NCBI RefSeq assembly: GCF_025943985.1
Contig: NZ_JAPCWE010000005.1
Span: forward strand, 1 to 64,000
Direction: 5' to 3'
Source: Anaerorudis cellulosivorans
GTDB lineage: Bacteria; Bacteroidota; Bacteroidia; Bacteroidales; Dysgonomonadaceae
DNA: 64,000 bases
Under the pieces are notes generated by a model. The model made no database searches, was not told the origin of the DNA, and worked only from the letters and a program-made list of their open reading frames with translations. How positions within the stretch are numbered: the stretch's first letter is position 1; each line of letters opens with the position of its first letter. Positions 10,102-19,992 of this stretch are shown here, in pieces. The position numbers and the translations under genes are program-made.

Positions 10102-11418
10102 ATGGCAAGAGCATTTCAAAAGATATATACAAAAATTACCCAGATAACCAAAGCAACCTGTTCGGTGAGAGCGACTCATGTGGGTTACGACGAAATGGCT
10201 ATCGTTGACGGAAGGCTGGCTCAGGTAATAAAAATTGTCGGTGATGAGGTCTCTTTACAGGTATTTCGTGGCACAGAGGGCATTCCCACCAATGCCGAAG
10301 TAATATTTTTGGGTAAAGCACCTACACTGAAAGTGGGAGAGCAGCTGGCCGGACGTTTTTTTAATGCGTATGGCGAACCTATTGACGGTGGGCCTGTTCC
10401 TGAAGGAGAAGAACGCGAAATCGGAGGTCCGTCGGTAAATCCGGTACGTCGCGACCAGCCCTCTGAGCTTATCGCAACCGGCATTCCCGGCATCGACTTG
10501 AATAACACGCTGGTTACCGGACAAAAAATTCCTTTTTTTACCGACCCCGATCAACCCTTTAATCAGGTTATGGCTACGGTGGCGTTGCGAGCTCAGGCCG
10601 ATAAAATTATTCTCGGCGGTATGGGAATGACAAACGACGACTACCTGTATTTTAAAAATACATTTAGCAATGCAGGGGCTCTGGATCGCATTATCAGTTT
10701 CATGAATACTACCGAAGACCCTGCTGTAGAAAGATTATTGGTTCCCGATATGGTATTGACGGCTGCCGAATATTTTGCGGTAGACAAAAACGAGAAAGTG
10801 TTGGTATTGCTGTCGGATATGACTTCCTATGCCGATGCATTGGCCATTGTTTCAAACCGTATGGATCAGATACCTTCGAAAGATTCCATGCCCGGATCAT
10901 TGTATTCCGACCTGGCGAAAATATACGAGAAGGCGGCACAGTTTCCCACCGGAGGTTCCATTACCATTATTGCGGTAACCACTCTTTCCGGTGGCGATAT
11001 TACGCATGCTGTGCCCGATAATACCGGTTATATTACGGAAGGACAATTGTTTTTGCGTCGCGACACCGATGTGGGTAAAGTGATCATCGATCCGTTCCGT
11101 TCACTATCGCGATTAAAACAGCTCGTACAAGGGATAAAAACGCGCGAAGATCATCCACAGGTAATGAATGCCGCCGTCCGTTTGTATGCCGATGCAGCAA
11201 ATGCAAAAACAAAGCTGGAAAATGGTTTCGATCTTACGGAATACGATCAGCGGGCGCTGGCTTTCGCAAAAGAGTATTCCCGATCAATTCTTGCCATCGA
11301 TGTAAATTTGGATACTACGGAAATGTTGGACAGAACGTGGAGGTTGTTTGCGACCTATTTCAAACCCGAAGAAGTGAATGTGAAGAAAGAATTGGTGGAT
11401 AAGTACTGGAAAAATTAA
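10102..11418 (+). CDS. ntpB: V-type ATPase subunit B
   Basis: This 438-residue protein aligns along its length with the non-catalytic B subunit. It includes GIPGIDLNNTLVTGQKIPFF where the catalytic subunit would carry a P-loop, and VLLSDMTSYADALAIVSNRMDQIPS (residues ~233-257). The P-loop is degenerate, as expected for B. It forms the A3B3 hexamer with the preceding gene product. A 70-bp gap separates it from subunit A; the 2-bp gap downstream couples it to subunit D. Confidence 0.97.
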   Translation: MARAFQKIYTKITQITKATCSVRATHVGYDEMAIVDGRLAQVIKIVGDEVSLQVFRGTEGIPTNAEVIFLGKAPTLKVGEQLAGRFFNAYGEPIDGGPVPEGEEREIGGPSVNPVRRDQPSELIATGIPGIDLNNTLVTGQKIPFFTDPDQPFNQVMATVALRAQADKIILGGMGMTNDDYLYFKNTFSNAGALDRIISFMNTTEDPAVERLLVPDMVLTAAEYFAVDKNEKVLVLLSDMTSYADALAIVSNRMDQIPSKDSMPGSLYSDLAKIYEKAAQFPTGGSITIIAVTTLSGGDITHAVPDNTGYITEGQLFLRRDTDVGKVIIDPFRSLSRLKQLVQGIKTREDHPQVMNAAVRLYADAANAKTKLENGFDLTEYDQRALAFAKEYSRSILAIDVNLDTTEMLDRTWRLFATYFKPEEVNVKKELVDKYWKN

Positions 11419-11419
11419 T

Positions 11420-12028
11420 ATGGCCATTAAATTCCAATATAATAAAACTTCGCGACAGCAGTTGGAAAAACAATTGCAGATACGCGAACGTGCACTGCCA
11501 ACCCTGCAAAGCAAAGAAACGGCTTTGCGTATGGAAGTGAAAAAAGCCAAAAAAGAAGTCGAGAAACTGGATACAGAACTCGAAAAACAGATTATGTCTT
11601 ACGAGAAGATGGTGGGTTTATGGACTGAATTTGATCCTTCACTCGTAAAGGTGAAAGATGTTAATCTGTCGAAAAAGAAGATCGCAGGCGTATCCATCCC
11701 GATACTCAATCGTGTTGAATTCGAAACGAAACGTTTCAGCATTTTCAATCGGCCAAAGTGGTTTCTCGATGGCATACATATGTTGGAACTTCTTGCCGAA
11801 ATCGGGATTCGACGCGATTTTAATGCCATTAAACTGGAACGGCTGGAATATGCACGAAAAAAAACAACACAAAAAGTGAATTTGTTTGAGAAGGTGCAGA
11901 TTCCCGGCTATCAGGAAGCGATTCTCAAGATAAAAAGATACTTGGAAGATGAGGAAAATCTTTCCAAATCGTCACAGAAAATCATGCGTGCTCATCAAGA
12001 AAAAAGGAAGGAGGAAGAAGGATGGTAA
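11420..12028 (+). CDS. ntpD: V-type ATPase subunit D (central shaft)
   Basis: This 202-residue protein is largely predicted coiled coil at both ends, starting IKFQYNKTSRQQLEKQLQIR and ending in a basic helix (KIMRAHQEKRKEEE). Subunit D forms the rotating shaft inside the A3B3 head. The gene follows subunit B by one base and overlaps subunit I by 7 bp. A purine-rich stretch AAGGAAGGAGG before its end could serve as a ribosome site for subunit I. Confidence 0.9.
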   Translation: MAIKFQYNKTSRQQLEKQLQIRERALPTLQSKETALRMEVKKAKKEVEKLDTELEKQIMSYEKMVGLWTEFDPSLVKVKDVNLSKKKIAGVSIPILNRVEFETKRFSIFNRPKWFLDGIHMLELLAEIGIRRDFNAIKLERLEYARKKTTQKVNLFEKVQIPGYQEAILKIKRYLEDEENLSKSSQKIMRAHQEKRKEEEGW

Positions 12029-13842
12029 CAAAAATGAAAAAACTCACTTTCCTTGTTTATTACAAAGAATACGAACAGTTTCTTCATGAACTTCGTGAAC
12101 TTGGAGTAGTGCATGTGGTCGAAAACAAGCTGAATCAAGCGCAAAGCGATCAATTGGAGAGCCTTTATACGCAATGGAAGCAACTTACGGAAGCAAAAAA
12201 AATACTCGAAAAATATCGGGATAAAAAAAATCCGCTTCCGGAGAATCCCGCAACTATTGATAAAGGGTATCGTTTGCCTCAGGAAATTGAAAAAATACAG
12301 GCGGAGATGACCACGCTGATGCAACAATTGCAAATAAGCAAAAAGGAGCGTGAGGCATTGATTCCATGGGGGAATTTTGATCCTGAAAATATTTTGCGAC
12401 TCGAAAAAGCAGGATATTATGTCTGGTTCTTTGTTGTTCCCAATCGCGATTACAATCCCGAATGGGAAGATCTTTATAATGCCGTGGTTATCGATAATCG
12501 AAATTCAAAAACCTATTTTATCACCATTACAAAAGAGGAGAATATTGAGCAACAACTGAATCTTGAAGCCGTGAAAATGCCGGGAGTTTCTCTCGGAGAG
12601 TTGAACAGGATAATTGATGAATTGAATGCGAAGCTGCAAGATAATAAAGAAAAGCTGATCCGGCTGACGGCCGATCTTCCTTCGTTGAATGTTGCACTAA
12701 AAGAACTCGATTCGGAAATTCGTTTTACGCGGGTGCAAATCAGTGCCAATCCGGTGGCCGACAATAAAATCATGTTGTTGCAGGGATGGGTTCCCGAACC
12801 GAATGAGCAAGATATCCGTACTTACATGGATGCTAAAAACGTATATTATGTCATCGAAGACCCGCAACCCGAGGACGATGTGCCTATTCAGCTTAACAAC
12901 AAAAAGTTTGCAAGATTGTTTGAACCCCTTACCGAAATGTACACGTTGCCCAAGTATAGTGAGCTCGATTTGACTCCTTATTTTGCACCGTTTTATATGA
13001 TTTTTTTCGGTTTGTCTTTGGGTGATTTGGGCTACGGATTGTTTTTGTTTCTTGTGGCAACGGTGGTTAAGATCATTAAAAAAACATCGCCGGGAAAGAA
13101 CTTGAAAGATATTTTGACTTTGGTTCAAGTGCTGGGTGCATCCGCCTTTTTTTGCGGTTTATTGACCGGAGGTTTTTTCGGTTTCGACATTTACGAGGTT
13201 AATATTCCTTTTATCGCCATGTTGAAAGAGAAAATATTTTTGGATAACAATCAAATGTTTGCTCTTTCCCTTGTTCTGGGTGTTGTGCAGATCATGTTTG
13301 GAATGTTGCTCAAAATTTTCAATCGCAAAAGGCAATTCGGCTTCAAATATGCTTTATCTACCATTGGCTGGTTTGTTTTATTGCTGAGCATTGGTATAGC
13401 CGTACTTTTACCTACGTATTTTCCGTTGTTTGGCATAGCCCATACCATTGTGGCATTGGCAGCCGGTATATTGATTTTCTTTTTCAACTCGCCGGGAAAA
13501 AATCCGTTGTTCAATTTCGGTTTGGGTTTATGGGATACCTATAATATGGTAACAGGATTACTTGGAGATGTGTTGTCGTATATCCGCTTGTTTGCGTTGG
13601 GTTTGTCGGGAGGTATTTTGGCGAGTGTATTTAACAGCCTGGCCGTTGGTATAAGCCCCGACAACAATGTCGTGATAGGAGCCATAGTTACCGTGCTCAT
13701 TTTTGTTGTTGGACATGGGATCACCATTTTTATGAATACGTTGGGAGCCATTGTTCATCCCATGCGTTTGACTTTTGTCGAATTTTATAAGAATGCCGAA
13801 TTTACCGGCGGAGGAAAAAAATACAATCCGTTTAAAAAATAA
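12022..13842 (+). CDS. ntpI: V-type ATPase membrane subunit I (a-type stator)
   Basis: The 606-residue protein has a hydrophilic N-terminal half with coiled coil (residues ~1-310) and a C-terminal half of about seven to eight membrane helices. FEPLTEMYTLPKYSELDLTPYFAPFYMIFFG and GDVLSYIRLFALGLSGGILASVFN are the family signatures; the Arg in SYIRLFALGLS is the essential half-channel residue. It carries ions to and from the K ring and binds the peripheral stalk. Its start overlaps the end of subunit D, with an AGGAGG-like stretch just upstream, unusual in this phylum. Confidence 0.95.
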   Translation: MVTKMKKLTFLVYYKEYEQFLHELRELGVVHVVENKLNQAQSDQLESLYTQWKQLTEAKKILEKYRDKKNPLPENPATIDKGYRLPQEIEKIQAEMTTLMQQLQISKKEREALIPWGNFDPENILRLEKAGYYVWFFVVPNRDYNPEWEDLYNAVVIDNRNSKTYFITITKEENIEQQLNLEAVKMPGVSLGELNRIIDELNAKLQDNKEKLIRLTADLPSLNVALKELDSEIRFTRVQISANPVADNKIMLLQGWVPEPNEQDIRTYMDAKNVYYVIEDPQPEDDVPIQLNNKKFARLFEPLTEMYTLPKYSELDLTPYFAPFYMIFFGLSLGDLGYGLFLFLVATVVKIIKKTSPGKNLKDILTLVQVLGASAFFCGLLTGGFFGFDIYEVNIPFIAMLKEKIFLDNNQMFALSLVLGVVQIMFGMLLKIFNRKRQFGFKYALSTIGWFVLLLSIGIAVLLPTYFPLFGIAHTIVALAAGILIFFFNSPGKNPLFNFGLGLWDTYNMVTGLLGDVLSYIRLFALGLSGGILASVFNSLAVGISPDNNVVIGAIVTVLIFVVGHGITIFMNTLGAIVHPMRLTFVEFYKNAEFTGGGKKYNPFKK

Positions 13843-13868
13843 TTAACAGAAATTTAAATTACTAGTAA

Positions 13869-14351
<483 letters not shown>

Positions 14352-14403
14352 TAAAGTGCGAAGCTATAAACGCTTTAGTTGACATTTTAGCTAAAAATCA
14401 GAT

Positions 14404-14444
14404 AAAATAAGGGTGTATCACAATGTGATATCATCCTTATTTTG
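14404..14444 (+). terminator. Terminator of the V-ATPase operon
   Basis: AAAATAAGGGTGTATCAC and TGTGATATCATCCTTATTTT form a long hairpin with few mismatches, 52 bp after the subunit K stop. The rest of the 320-bp gap holds only the promoter of the next gene. Confidence 0.75.
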
Positions 14445-14556
14445 TATGTACACCTATCGGAAAACAATTTCGATAATTCCGTTTTTACCGTTTGATTTTT
14501 TTTTATGCAGCCCTTTTTACGGGTAAAAAATAGGAATAATCGTTTGCTTTTTTTAT

Positions 14557-14564
14557 TATATTTG
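14557..14564 (+). promoter_or_regulatory. Promoter -7 box of the DapB-like gene
   Basis: TATATTTG matches TAnnTTTG, 107 nt before the start codon at 14672. No clear TTTG lies at the usual upstream spacing. The leader between box and gene shows no recognisable riboswitch. Confidence 0.4.
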
Positions 14565-14671
14565 TAAGTTAAAACTTTTGATCCATGGCTTTCCGTTTTT
14601 TAAATGCCGATTTTTTTTATCTTCTAAAGTCATGTGGATCAATTTATTGATTATCAGATATACATAAAATT

Positions 14672-15445
14672 ATGCCAAAAATAGGACTTATAGGTTTTGG
14701 TAAAGCCGGGAAGGCTGTCGCCAATGTTATCTTACAACATCCTGATTTCACGTTGGATTTTGTAGTACGTAAGGGGCTGAAACAGGAATATTATTCCGTT
14801 CGCGATTTTATCGGAGTGGAAACCGATGATCCTGCGTTGATATATTCGATCGAACATATTGATATCGAAACTTTTCTGGATGATCATCCCGTTGATTTCA
14901 TCATTGATTTTTCCTCACAGGAAAGTATCTTTTATTATGGAGAAAGTGCAGCACGTCGGCACATCAAGTTAATCTCTGCAATTTCTCACTACGACGAAAA
15001 AACCATAGAATTTTTAAAACATCTATCCCAAAAAACAGTGATGTTTTGGTCACCTAATATCACGTTAGGTGTAAATTTTTTGATCTTAGCCGGCAGAATT
15101 TTGAAAAAAATAGCCCCGTGGGCTGATGTGGAAATTGTGGAAGAACACTTCAAACTCAAAAAAGGCGTATCGGGAACAGCGTTAAAAATAGCCGAAATCC
15201 TTCATCTTGAAGATGAGCAAATCAATTCTATTCGGGTTGGAGGAATTGTCGGTAGGCATGAGGTCATATTCGGATTTCCCTATCAAACGGTTCGTCTCAT
15301 TCATGAATCGGTTTCAAGAGAAGCTTTTGGTAACGGGGTTCTTTTTGTTGCTAGTCATCTTACAGATAAGGAAACCGGTTATTATTCATTCGAAGACTTG
15401 TTGGGGCCTTATTTTCAGGAAAAAGAGAATGACGGATTGTGTTAA
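14672..15445 (+). CDS. 4-hydroxy-tetrahydrodipicolinate reductase-like protein
   Basis: This 257-residue protein has an N-terminal Rossmann motif (IGLIGFGKAGKAV, residues 4-16) and a DapB C-terminal domain. His159 and Lys163 sit in EEHFKLKKGVSGTA, spaced like the HHRHK catalytic motif of DapB, and SGTA (167-170) is conserved. The rest of the HHRHK-DAPSGT signature has changed. DapB reduces hydroxy-tetrahydrodipicolinate in lysine and diaminopimelate synthesis. This may be the working enzyme or a divergent paralogue, as no other lysine gene is nearby. Its 3' end overlaps the convergent transporter by 4 bp. Confidence 0.8.
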   Translation: MPKIGLIGFGKAGKAVANVILQHPDFTLDFVVRKGLKQEYYSVRDFIGVETDDPALIYSIEHIDIETFLDDHPVDFIIDFSSQESIFYYGESAARRHIKLISAISHYDEKTIEFLKHLSQKTVMFWSPNITLGVNFLILAGRILKKIAPWADVEIVEEHFKLKKGVSGTALKIAEILHLEDEQINSIRVGGIVGRHEVIFGFPYQTVRLIHESVSREAFGNGVLFVASHLTDKETGYYSFEDLLGPYFQEKENDGLC

Positions 15446-16359
15446 TCCGTTTTTTTGCGGTAAATGCCGATGTCGTTCATGGAAGTCGGATCGTCGATAG
15501 GCTCGATGTGGGTAGAAACATTAACGGGTTCTTCAAACATGTTTTCTATCGATTGTTCGATGAGATCGGCATAATCGTGTCCTTTTTTTACCGTCCACCA
15601 TCCCGGTACAAGCAAATGAACGGAGATGAACATGCGTTGACCGGCTTGTCGAGTCATTAACGAGTGGTACTCGATATGTTGTTCTTTAAGCGAATCCAGA
15701 TAAGCGGTTATTTTTTTTACGGCTTCATCTGAGATGGAAGCATCCATTAATCCGCTTGCCGACCGACTGATGAGTTGGTAACCCGTATAGATAATATTAA
15801 TTGCCACAGCGATGGCAATAATCGGGTCGAAAATATAAATTCCTGTGAATCTTACAACAAGAATACCCGCAATTACCCCCGCCGAAGTCCAAACATCGGT
15901 CATGATGTGTTTACCGTCGGCTTCGAGTACCAGCGAATGTTTCTTTTTTCCGTTATGGATAAGAACGAGTGAAACCGTTAAATTTACAAGCGATGCTGCC
16001 AATGAAAACACTAAACCGATATCGATATTCGTGAGGGGTTTGGGATCAAATAAACGCGGAACAGCCGACAGAAGAATGCTTAATGCAGCCAACACAATGA
16101 GTGCGCCTTCAATAGCACTCGAAAAATATTCCGCTTTGCTATGCCCGTATTCATGTTCTTTATCGGCAGGCTTTGCCGAAATGGTAAGCATGATAAGGGC
16201 TACAACGGCTGCAAAAAGATTAACAAATGATTCCAAGGCATCGGAGAAAAAACCCATCGATCCGGTGAGATAGAAAGCGTAAAATTTGAGCAAAATAGTG
16301 ACCACTGCAGCCGCAATGGACAGATATATGAATTTTTTCAGCGATTCCTGTTTCATCAT
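15442..16359 (-). CDS. Cation diffusion facilitator (CDF) metal transporter
   Basis: This protein of about 305 residues has roughly six N-terminal membrane helices and a C-terminal cytoplasmic CDF domain (from residue ~210). Helix 2 carries FFSDALESFVNLFAA with Asp40, and helix 5 carries DGKHIMTDVWTS with His151 and Asp155. In the YiiP-type site helix 2 reads DxxxD; here it reads D-A-L-E-S, so one metal ligand differs and specificity is uncertain. It should export Zn, Fe, Mn or Co. I chose the ATG at 16359; a TTG one codon upstream would add a residue. Confidence 0.92.
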   Translation of the reverse strand: MMKQESLKKFIYLSIAAAVVTILLKFYAFYLTGSMGFFSDALESFVNLFAAVVALIMLTISAKPADKEHEYGHSKAEYFSSAIEGALIVLAALSILLSAVPRLFDPKPLTNIDIGLVFSLAASLVNLTVSLVLIHNGKKKHSLVLEADGKHIMTDVWTSAGVIAGILVVRFTGIYIFDPIIAIAVAINIIYTGYQLISRSASGLMDASISDEAVKKITAYLDSLKEQHIEYHSLMTRQAGQRMFISVHLLVPGWWTVKKGHDYADLIEQSIENMFEEPVNVSTHIEPIDDPTSMNDIGIYRKKTD

Positions 16360-16510
16360 CAACCTATTGAAAAGAAAATCAAAATTACATACATTTTTTT
16401 ATTTTACGGCGATCCGGCTCCATTTTTTATTCCAATATAGATTGGATATAAATAAGATGGATGTATTGAGCTGAATTTGCGTTGGGCGAAAAAAACAGCA
16501 TTCGGAAATA

Positions 16511-16542
16511 TTGCAAATAATGCCGGAAATATATTATCTTTG
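16511..16542 (+). promoter_or_regulatory. Promoter of the tRNA-Tyr/tRNA-Gly unit
   Basis: TATCTTTG (16535-16542) is a perfect -7 box with TTG at 16511-16513 upstream, a 21-nt spacer. The tRNA-Tyr gene begins 18 nt after it. Confidence 0.65.
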
Positions 16543-16559
16543 CATCGTCTTAAAGGCAA

Positions 16560-16641
16560 GGGCAGTTTCCAGAGTGGCCAAATGGGGCTGACTGTAACTC
16601 AGCTGGCGTAGCCTTCGGTGGTTCGAATCCATCACTGCCCA
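16560..16641 (+). tRNA. tRNA-Tyr (GTA)
   Basis: The ends GGGCAGT and ACTGCCC pair as the acceptor stem with A as discriminator. The anticodon arm GCTGA-CTGTAAC-TCAGC gives anticodon GTA. A long variable arm and GGTTCGAATCC T-loop make it a class II tRNA of 82 nt. CCA is not encoded. Confidence 0.95.
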
Positions 16642-16728
16642 CTTAAAACATAAAGGGATGATTGATAATGCTAAACGACGGATAATTTTGCCTCAAAAGT
16701 GAGGAATTATTCATTCATTAAATATTTT

Positions 16729-16801
16729 GCGGAAGTAGCTCAGTCGATAGAGCATTAGCCTTCCAAGCTGAGGGTCGCGGGTTTGAGTCCCGTCTTCCGC
16801 T
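16729..16801 (+). tRNA. tRNA-Gly (TCC)
   Basis: Acceptor ends GCGGAAG and CTTCCGC pair; the anticodon loop CTTCCAA gives TCC. The gene is 73 nt with discriminator T and no encoded CCA. It lies 87 bp after tRNA-Tyr and is probably co-transcribed with it. Confidence 0.95.
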
Positions 16802-16806
16802 CATTT

Positions 16807-16846
16807 AAAGGGAAAGCGGCCAATACATTGGTTGCTTTCCCTTTTT
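16807..16846 (+). terminator. Terminator after tRNA-Gly
   Basis: AAAGGGAAAGC pairs with GCTTTCCCTTT around a loop that can itself pair (GGCCAAT/ATTGGTT), followed by TTTTG. It lies 5 bp after the tRNA and 14 bp before the MATE start at 16861. Confidence 0.8.
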
Positions 16847-16860
16847 GTAAAAGGGATCAT

Positions 16861-18231
16861 ATGTCCGGTAAATTGGTAAAGACAGAACACATACGCGATT
16901 TCACGCAAGGGAAGATTTTCAGTCAACTCTTCGTGCTGGCTATGCCGTTAATGGCGGTCAGCTTCATCCAGATGACCTATAATTTGGTAGACATCATGTG
17001 GATTGGCCGACTCGGCAGCCAATCGGTTGCCGCCGTAGGAACCATTGGCATGATCATGTGGATGATGAATTCGCTTGCTTTGACTTCCAAAGTAAGTGCC
17101 GAAATTTCCATTGGGCAATCAGTTGGTGCAAAACGGCTCGACCAGGCAACTATTTATGCATCGCATACCACCACGCTTGCCATTATATTGGGTGTGATCT
17201 TTGCCTTACTCTTTATTGCTATTCCTCATCCTTTTGTCTCTTTTTTCAAACTCCAGAGTGATATTGCGGAAGAAGCCACGATTTATCTGCGGATCGTGGC
17301 GTTTGGTTTGCCTTTCGTTTTCTTGATTCTGAATTTTTCGGGTATTTATATCGGATTGGGCAGAAGCGATATTCCGTTTTATTTCAATGGTGTAGGACTC
17401 ATAGTAAACATCATTCTCGATCCTGTTTTTATATTCGGTATAGGCCCTGTTCCGGCATGGGGCTCGGCCGGTGCTGCAATAGCCACCTGCCTGTCGCAAG
17501 TCGTTGTTTTGATGCTGTTTGTTTATCATTTAAAAAAGAAAAACGGATTATTGGGTAACTTTCCTTTTTTTATTCGACTTCATAAAAGACCTCTTCGGAA
17601 CATATTAAAACTCGGATTACCTGTTGCGGCAATGAATATGTATTTTGCTTTCATCAGCATGAACCTTGCACGTATTGCGTCGATATACGGAGGGCATTTG
17701 GGTGTGACAAGTCAGACGGCCGGCGGTCAGATTGAAGGAATTACCTGGAGCACATCGCAAGGTTTTTCGACGGCATTGGGCAGTTTTGTGGCACAAAATT
17801 ATGCCGCACATCGCATGGATAGAGCATGGAAAGCCTATCGCTATACCTTGCTTTTGATGGGTACGTTGGGGATAATCGTTTCTCTTGGTTTCATGCTGAA
17901 AGGAGAAAATATCTTTGCTCTCTTCATTCCCGAAAAAGCCGCCTATGAAGCCGGAGGCGAGTATCTGTTCATCATGGGTATATCGCAATTGTTTATGATG
18001 TTGGAACTTACCACACAAGGCATGTTCAACGGGATAGGGAAAACCATCATTCCGGCAATTATCAGTATCGCTTTCAACACGCTGCGTATTCCGCTGGCTA
18101 TGTTTTTTGCCGGGAAAATGGGTATCATCGGAGTATGGTGGGCTATCAGCCTGTCTTCTATCCTGAAAGGCATCGTTTCCCCTACCTGGTTTTACTTTTT
18201 GCAACGAAGAATCCGCTCAGCATCCCGGTAG
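16861..18231 (+). CDS. MATE family efflux transporter
   Basis: The 456-residue protein has about twelve membrane helices in two homologous halves and starts the core with FSQLFVLAMPLMAVSFIQMTYNLVDIMWIGRLG, typical of MATE exporters. These are Na+- or H+-driven antiporters of drugs and cationic metabolites in the inner membrane. I start it at ATG 16861 (MSGKLVKTEH). The open frame extends upstream into tRNA-Gly, which cannot be coding. Its 3' end overlaps the convergent alanine dehydrogenase gene by 15 bp. Confidence 0.93.
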   Translation: MSGKLVKTEHIRDFTQGKIFSQLFVLAMPLMAVSFIQMTYNLVDIMWIGRLGSQSVAAVGTIGMIMWMMNSLALTSKVSAEISIGQSVGAKRLDQATIYASHTTTLAIILGVIFALLFIAIPHPFVSFFKLQSDIAEEATIYLRIVAFGLPFVFLILNFSGIYIGLGRSDIPFYFNGVGLIVNIILDPVFIFGIGPVPAWGSAGAAIATCLSQVVVLMLFVYHLKKKNGLLGNFPFFIRLHKRPLRNILKLGLPVAAMNMYFAFISMNLARIASIYGGHLGVTSQTAGGQIEGITWSTSQGFSTALGSFVAQNYAAHRMDRAWKAYRYTLLLMGTLGIIVSLGFMLKGENIFALFIPEKAAYEAGGEYLFIMGISQLFMMLELTTQGMFNGIGKTIIPAIISIAFNTLRIPLAMFFAGKMGIIGVWWAISLSSILKGIVSPTWFYFLQRRIRSASR

Positions 18232-19425
18232 AAATAAACCGATATCGTTAACCGGCAGATTGAAAAGGTTTGCAACGTATGCGTTTACCATTCTTCCCGA
18301 ATATACATAAAAACCGCCGGCAAAACCTCTATCGAGTCGCGCAAATTGGTCTACTCCTCCACAATCGGTAAGAAAAATAAAGAGGGAAGAAAAAATATTG
18401 CTCAATGCAATGGAAGCGGTACGTGCCACGCGTGAGGTGATGTTGTGTTCGCAAAAATGGAGCACACCGTATTTATCGAAAACGTGAGGATGATCGGGCA
18501 AACATGCTTCCATCGTGGTTTCGAAACACCCCCCTTGAGCAATGCGCAAATCGATGATGATGGCACCCTTCTTCATTTCGCGAACCAAATCGGCGGCTAT
18601 ACGATAGGATTGGGATTTATTGACATATTGCATGGCGCCGATGACAACATCTGCCGAACGAAACGTATTTCTCAATACGTTAGGCTGAAAAGTGGAGGTA
18701 AAAAGGGTTTGTCCGAGGGTGTTTCGAATATCGCGCAGTTTATCGATATCGTCATCAAAAACTTTCACCATGGCGCCGAGCGCCATGGCTGCTTTTGCAG
18801 CCGCAACTCCGGTTACACTCGCTCCGATAATGACCACTTCGGTGGGTGAAATTCCGGGGATACTTCCCAACAGAATCCCTTTTCCTCCATGGGCATTGCT
18901 GAGCAATTCTGCCGCTAACGTTATGGAATACCCCCCTTCGATTTCCGACATGGCTGTTACAAAAGGCGAAATATCCCGATGGTCGGAAATGAGTTCATAA
19001 GCCAACGCATTGATGCGTTTTTCGGCCATTAATTCCAGGGTGGGTTTAGAAAGTTGGTGCAGTTGCAAAAAAGAAAATACGGTGGTTCGGGGTTTCATTA
19101 TTTCCACTTCTTCCAACGTAGGTGATGAGATTTTTATAATCAGATCGGCCTGCATGATTTCTTTATGCGTCTCCACAATTTCTGCACCGGCATTGGCATA
19201 CGCATAATCGGGATAATTAATACCTATTCCGGCTCCTTTTTCCACAAGCACACGATGCCCTTCTTCAACCAATAAAGCCGTTGTTTCGGGCGTAAGCGCC
19301 AATCGTTTTTCCTCCGACTGATTTTCTTTAGGAATACCGATGATCAGTGAGGCTTTCGTTTTATCCGTTTTTTGCAGCAATTCGTGCACGCAAAAAGAAG
19401 TTTTGTATATAGATTCGTAATTCAT
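18217..19425 (-). CDS. ald: Alanine dehydrogenase
   Basis: This 402-residue protein belongs to the alanine dehydrogenase/transhydrogenase-alpha family. GIPKENQSEEKRLALTPE (residues ~30-47) is the substrate-domain start and VVIIGASVTGVAAAKAAMALGA (~193-214) the NAD-binding loop. It interconverts alanine and pyruvate plus ammonia in the cytoplasm. A ~28-residue N-terminal extension precedes the usual start. The gene overlaps aroK by 4 bp (ATGA), so the two are co-translated. Confidence 0.88.
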   Translation of the reverse strand: MNYESIYKTSFCVHELLQKTDKTKASLIIGIPKENQSEEKRLALTPETTALLVEEGHRVLVEKGAGIGINYPDYAYANAGAEIVETHKEIMQADLIIKISSPTLEEVEIMKPRTTVFSFLQLHQLSKPTLELMAEKRINALAYELISDHRDISPFVTAMSEIEGGYSITLAAELLSNAHGGKGILLGSIPGISPTEVVIIGASVTGVAAAKAAMALGAMVKVFDDDIDKLRDIRNTLGQTLFTSTFQPNVLRNTFRSADVVIGAMQYVNKSQSYRIAADLVREMKKGAIIIDLRIAQGGCFETTMEACLPDHPHVFDKYGVLHFCEHNITSRVARTASIALSNIFSSLFIFLTDCGGVDQFARLDRGFAGGFYVYSGRMVNAYVANLFNLPVNDIGLFLPGC

Positions 19426-19958
19426 TTGTTTCGGGTTTTCAATTGTTCGGCTATTTGGTTTACCGTTATATACACATCTTCTTTGGTGATGAGCTTATCT
19501 CTTTTAATGACGAGATCGGCCTTATTATAATACCGTTCTCTTTCCCGAAGTTGGTTATCGATAAAAGGAATAAGTTCTTCTCTCGATTTCCCGGCAATAA
19601 GCGGTCTGATGGTTTTGGATGCCAAAAGCCGGTTGGCCAATTCTTCGGGATCGACCTGAATGTAAACGGTCGTTCCCGCCTTTTTCATTACCTCCATGTT
19701 ATCGAAATAACAAGGCGTTCCTCCTCCGCATGAGATCACAACATTCTCAAAATCGGCAACCTCATGCAATGCTTTTTGTTCAATTTTTCTAAATCCTTCT
19801 TCTCCTTTTTCTTCAAACAGTTGATAGATACTTTTTTGATACGTATGCTGAATGTACTTGTCCAAATCGATAAAGTCAAGCGCTAACGCTTTGCTCAGTT
19901 TTTTTCCGATTGTTGTTTTGCCCGCTCCCATGTAACCGATGAGAAATATACGTTCCAT
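19422..19958 (-). CDS. aroK: Shikimate kinase
   Basis: This 178-residue P-loop kinase has Walker A G8-YMGAGKT-15, the shikimate-binding FIDLDKYIQ (residues ~30-38), GGGTPC (~78-83) and LID region RPLIAGKSREEL (~117-128). It phosphorylates shikimate on the route to chorismate. It lies between cardiolipin synthase (34 bp away) and alanine dehydrogenase (4-bp overlap) in a minus-strand housekeeping run. Confidence 0.95.
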   Translation of the reverse strand: MERIFLIGYMGAGKTTIGKKLSKALALDFIDLDKYIQHTYQKSIYQLFEEKGEEGFRKIEQKALHEVADFENVVISCGGGTPCYFDNMEVMKKAGTTVYIQVDPEELANRLLASKTIRPLIAGKSREELIPFIDNQLRERERYYNKADLVIKRDKLITKEDVYITVNQIAEQLKTRNK

Positions 19959-19992
19959 CTTTTTTATTTTGTCGCAAAAATAACGAAATTAT

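Noticed and set aside
16783-16860. Upstream extension of the MATE gene
   Set aside because: It overlaps the 3' part of tRNA-Gly and its terminator. ATG 16861 gives the normal N-terminus.
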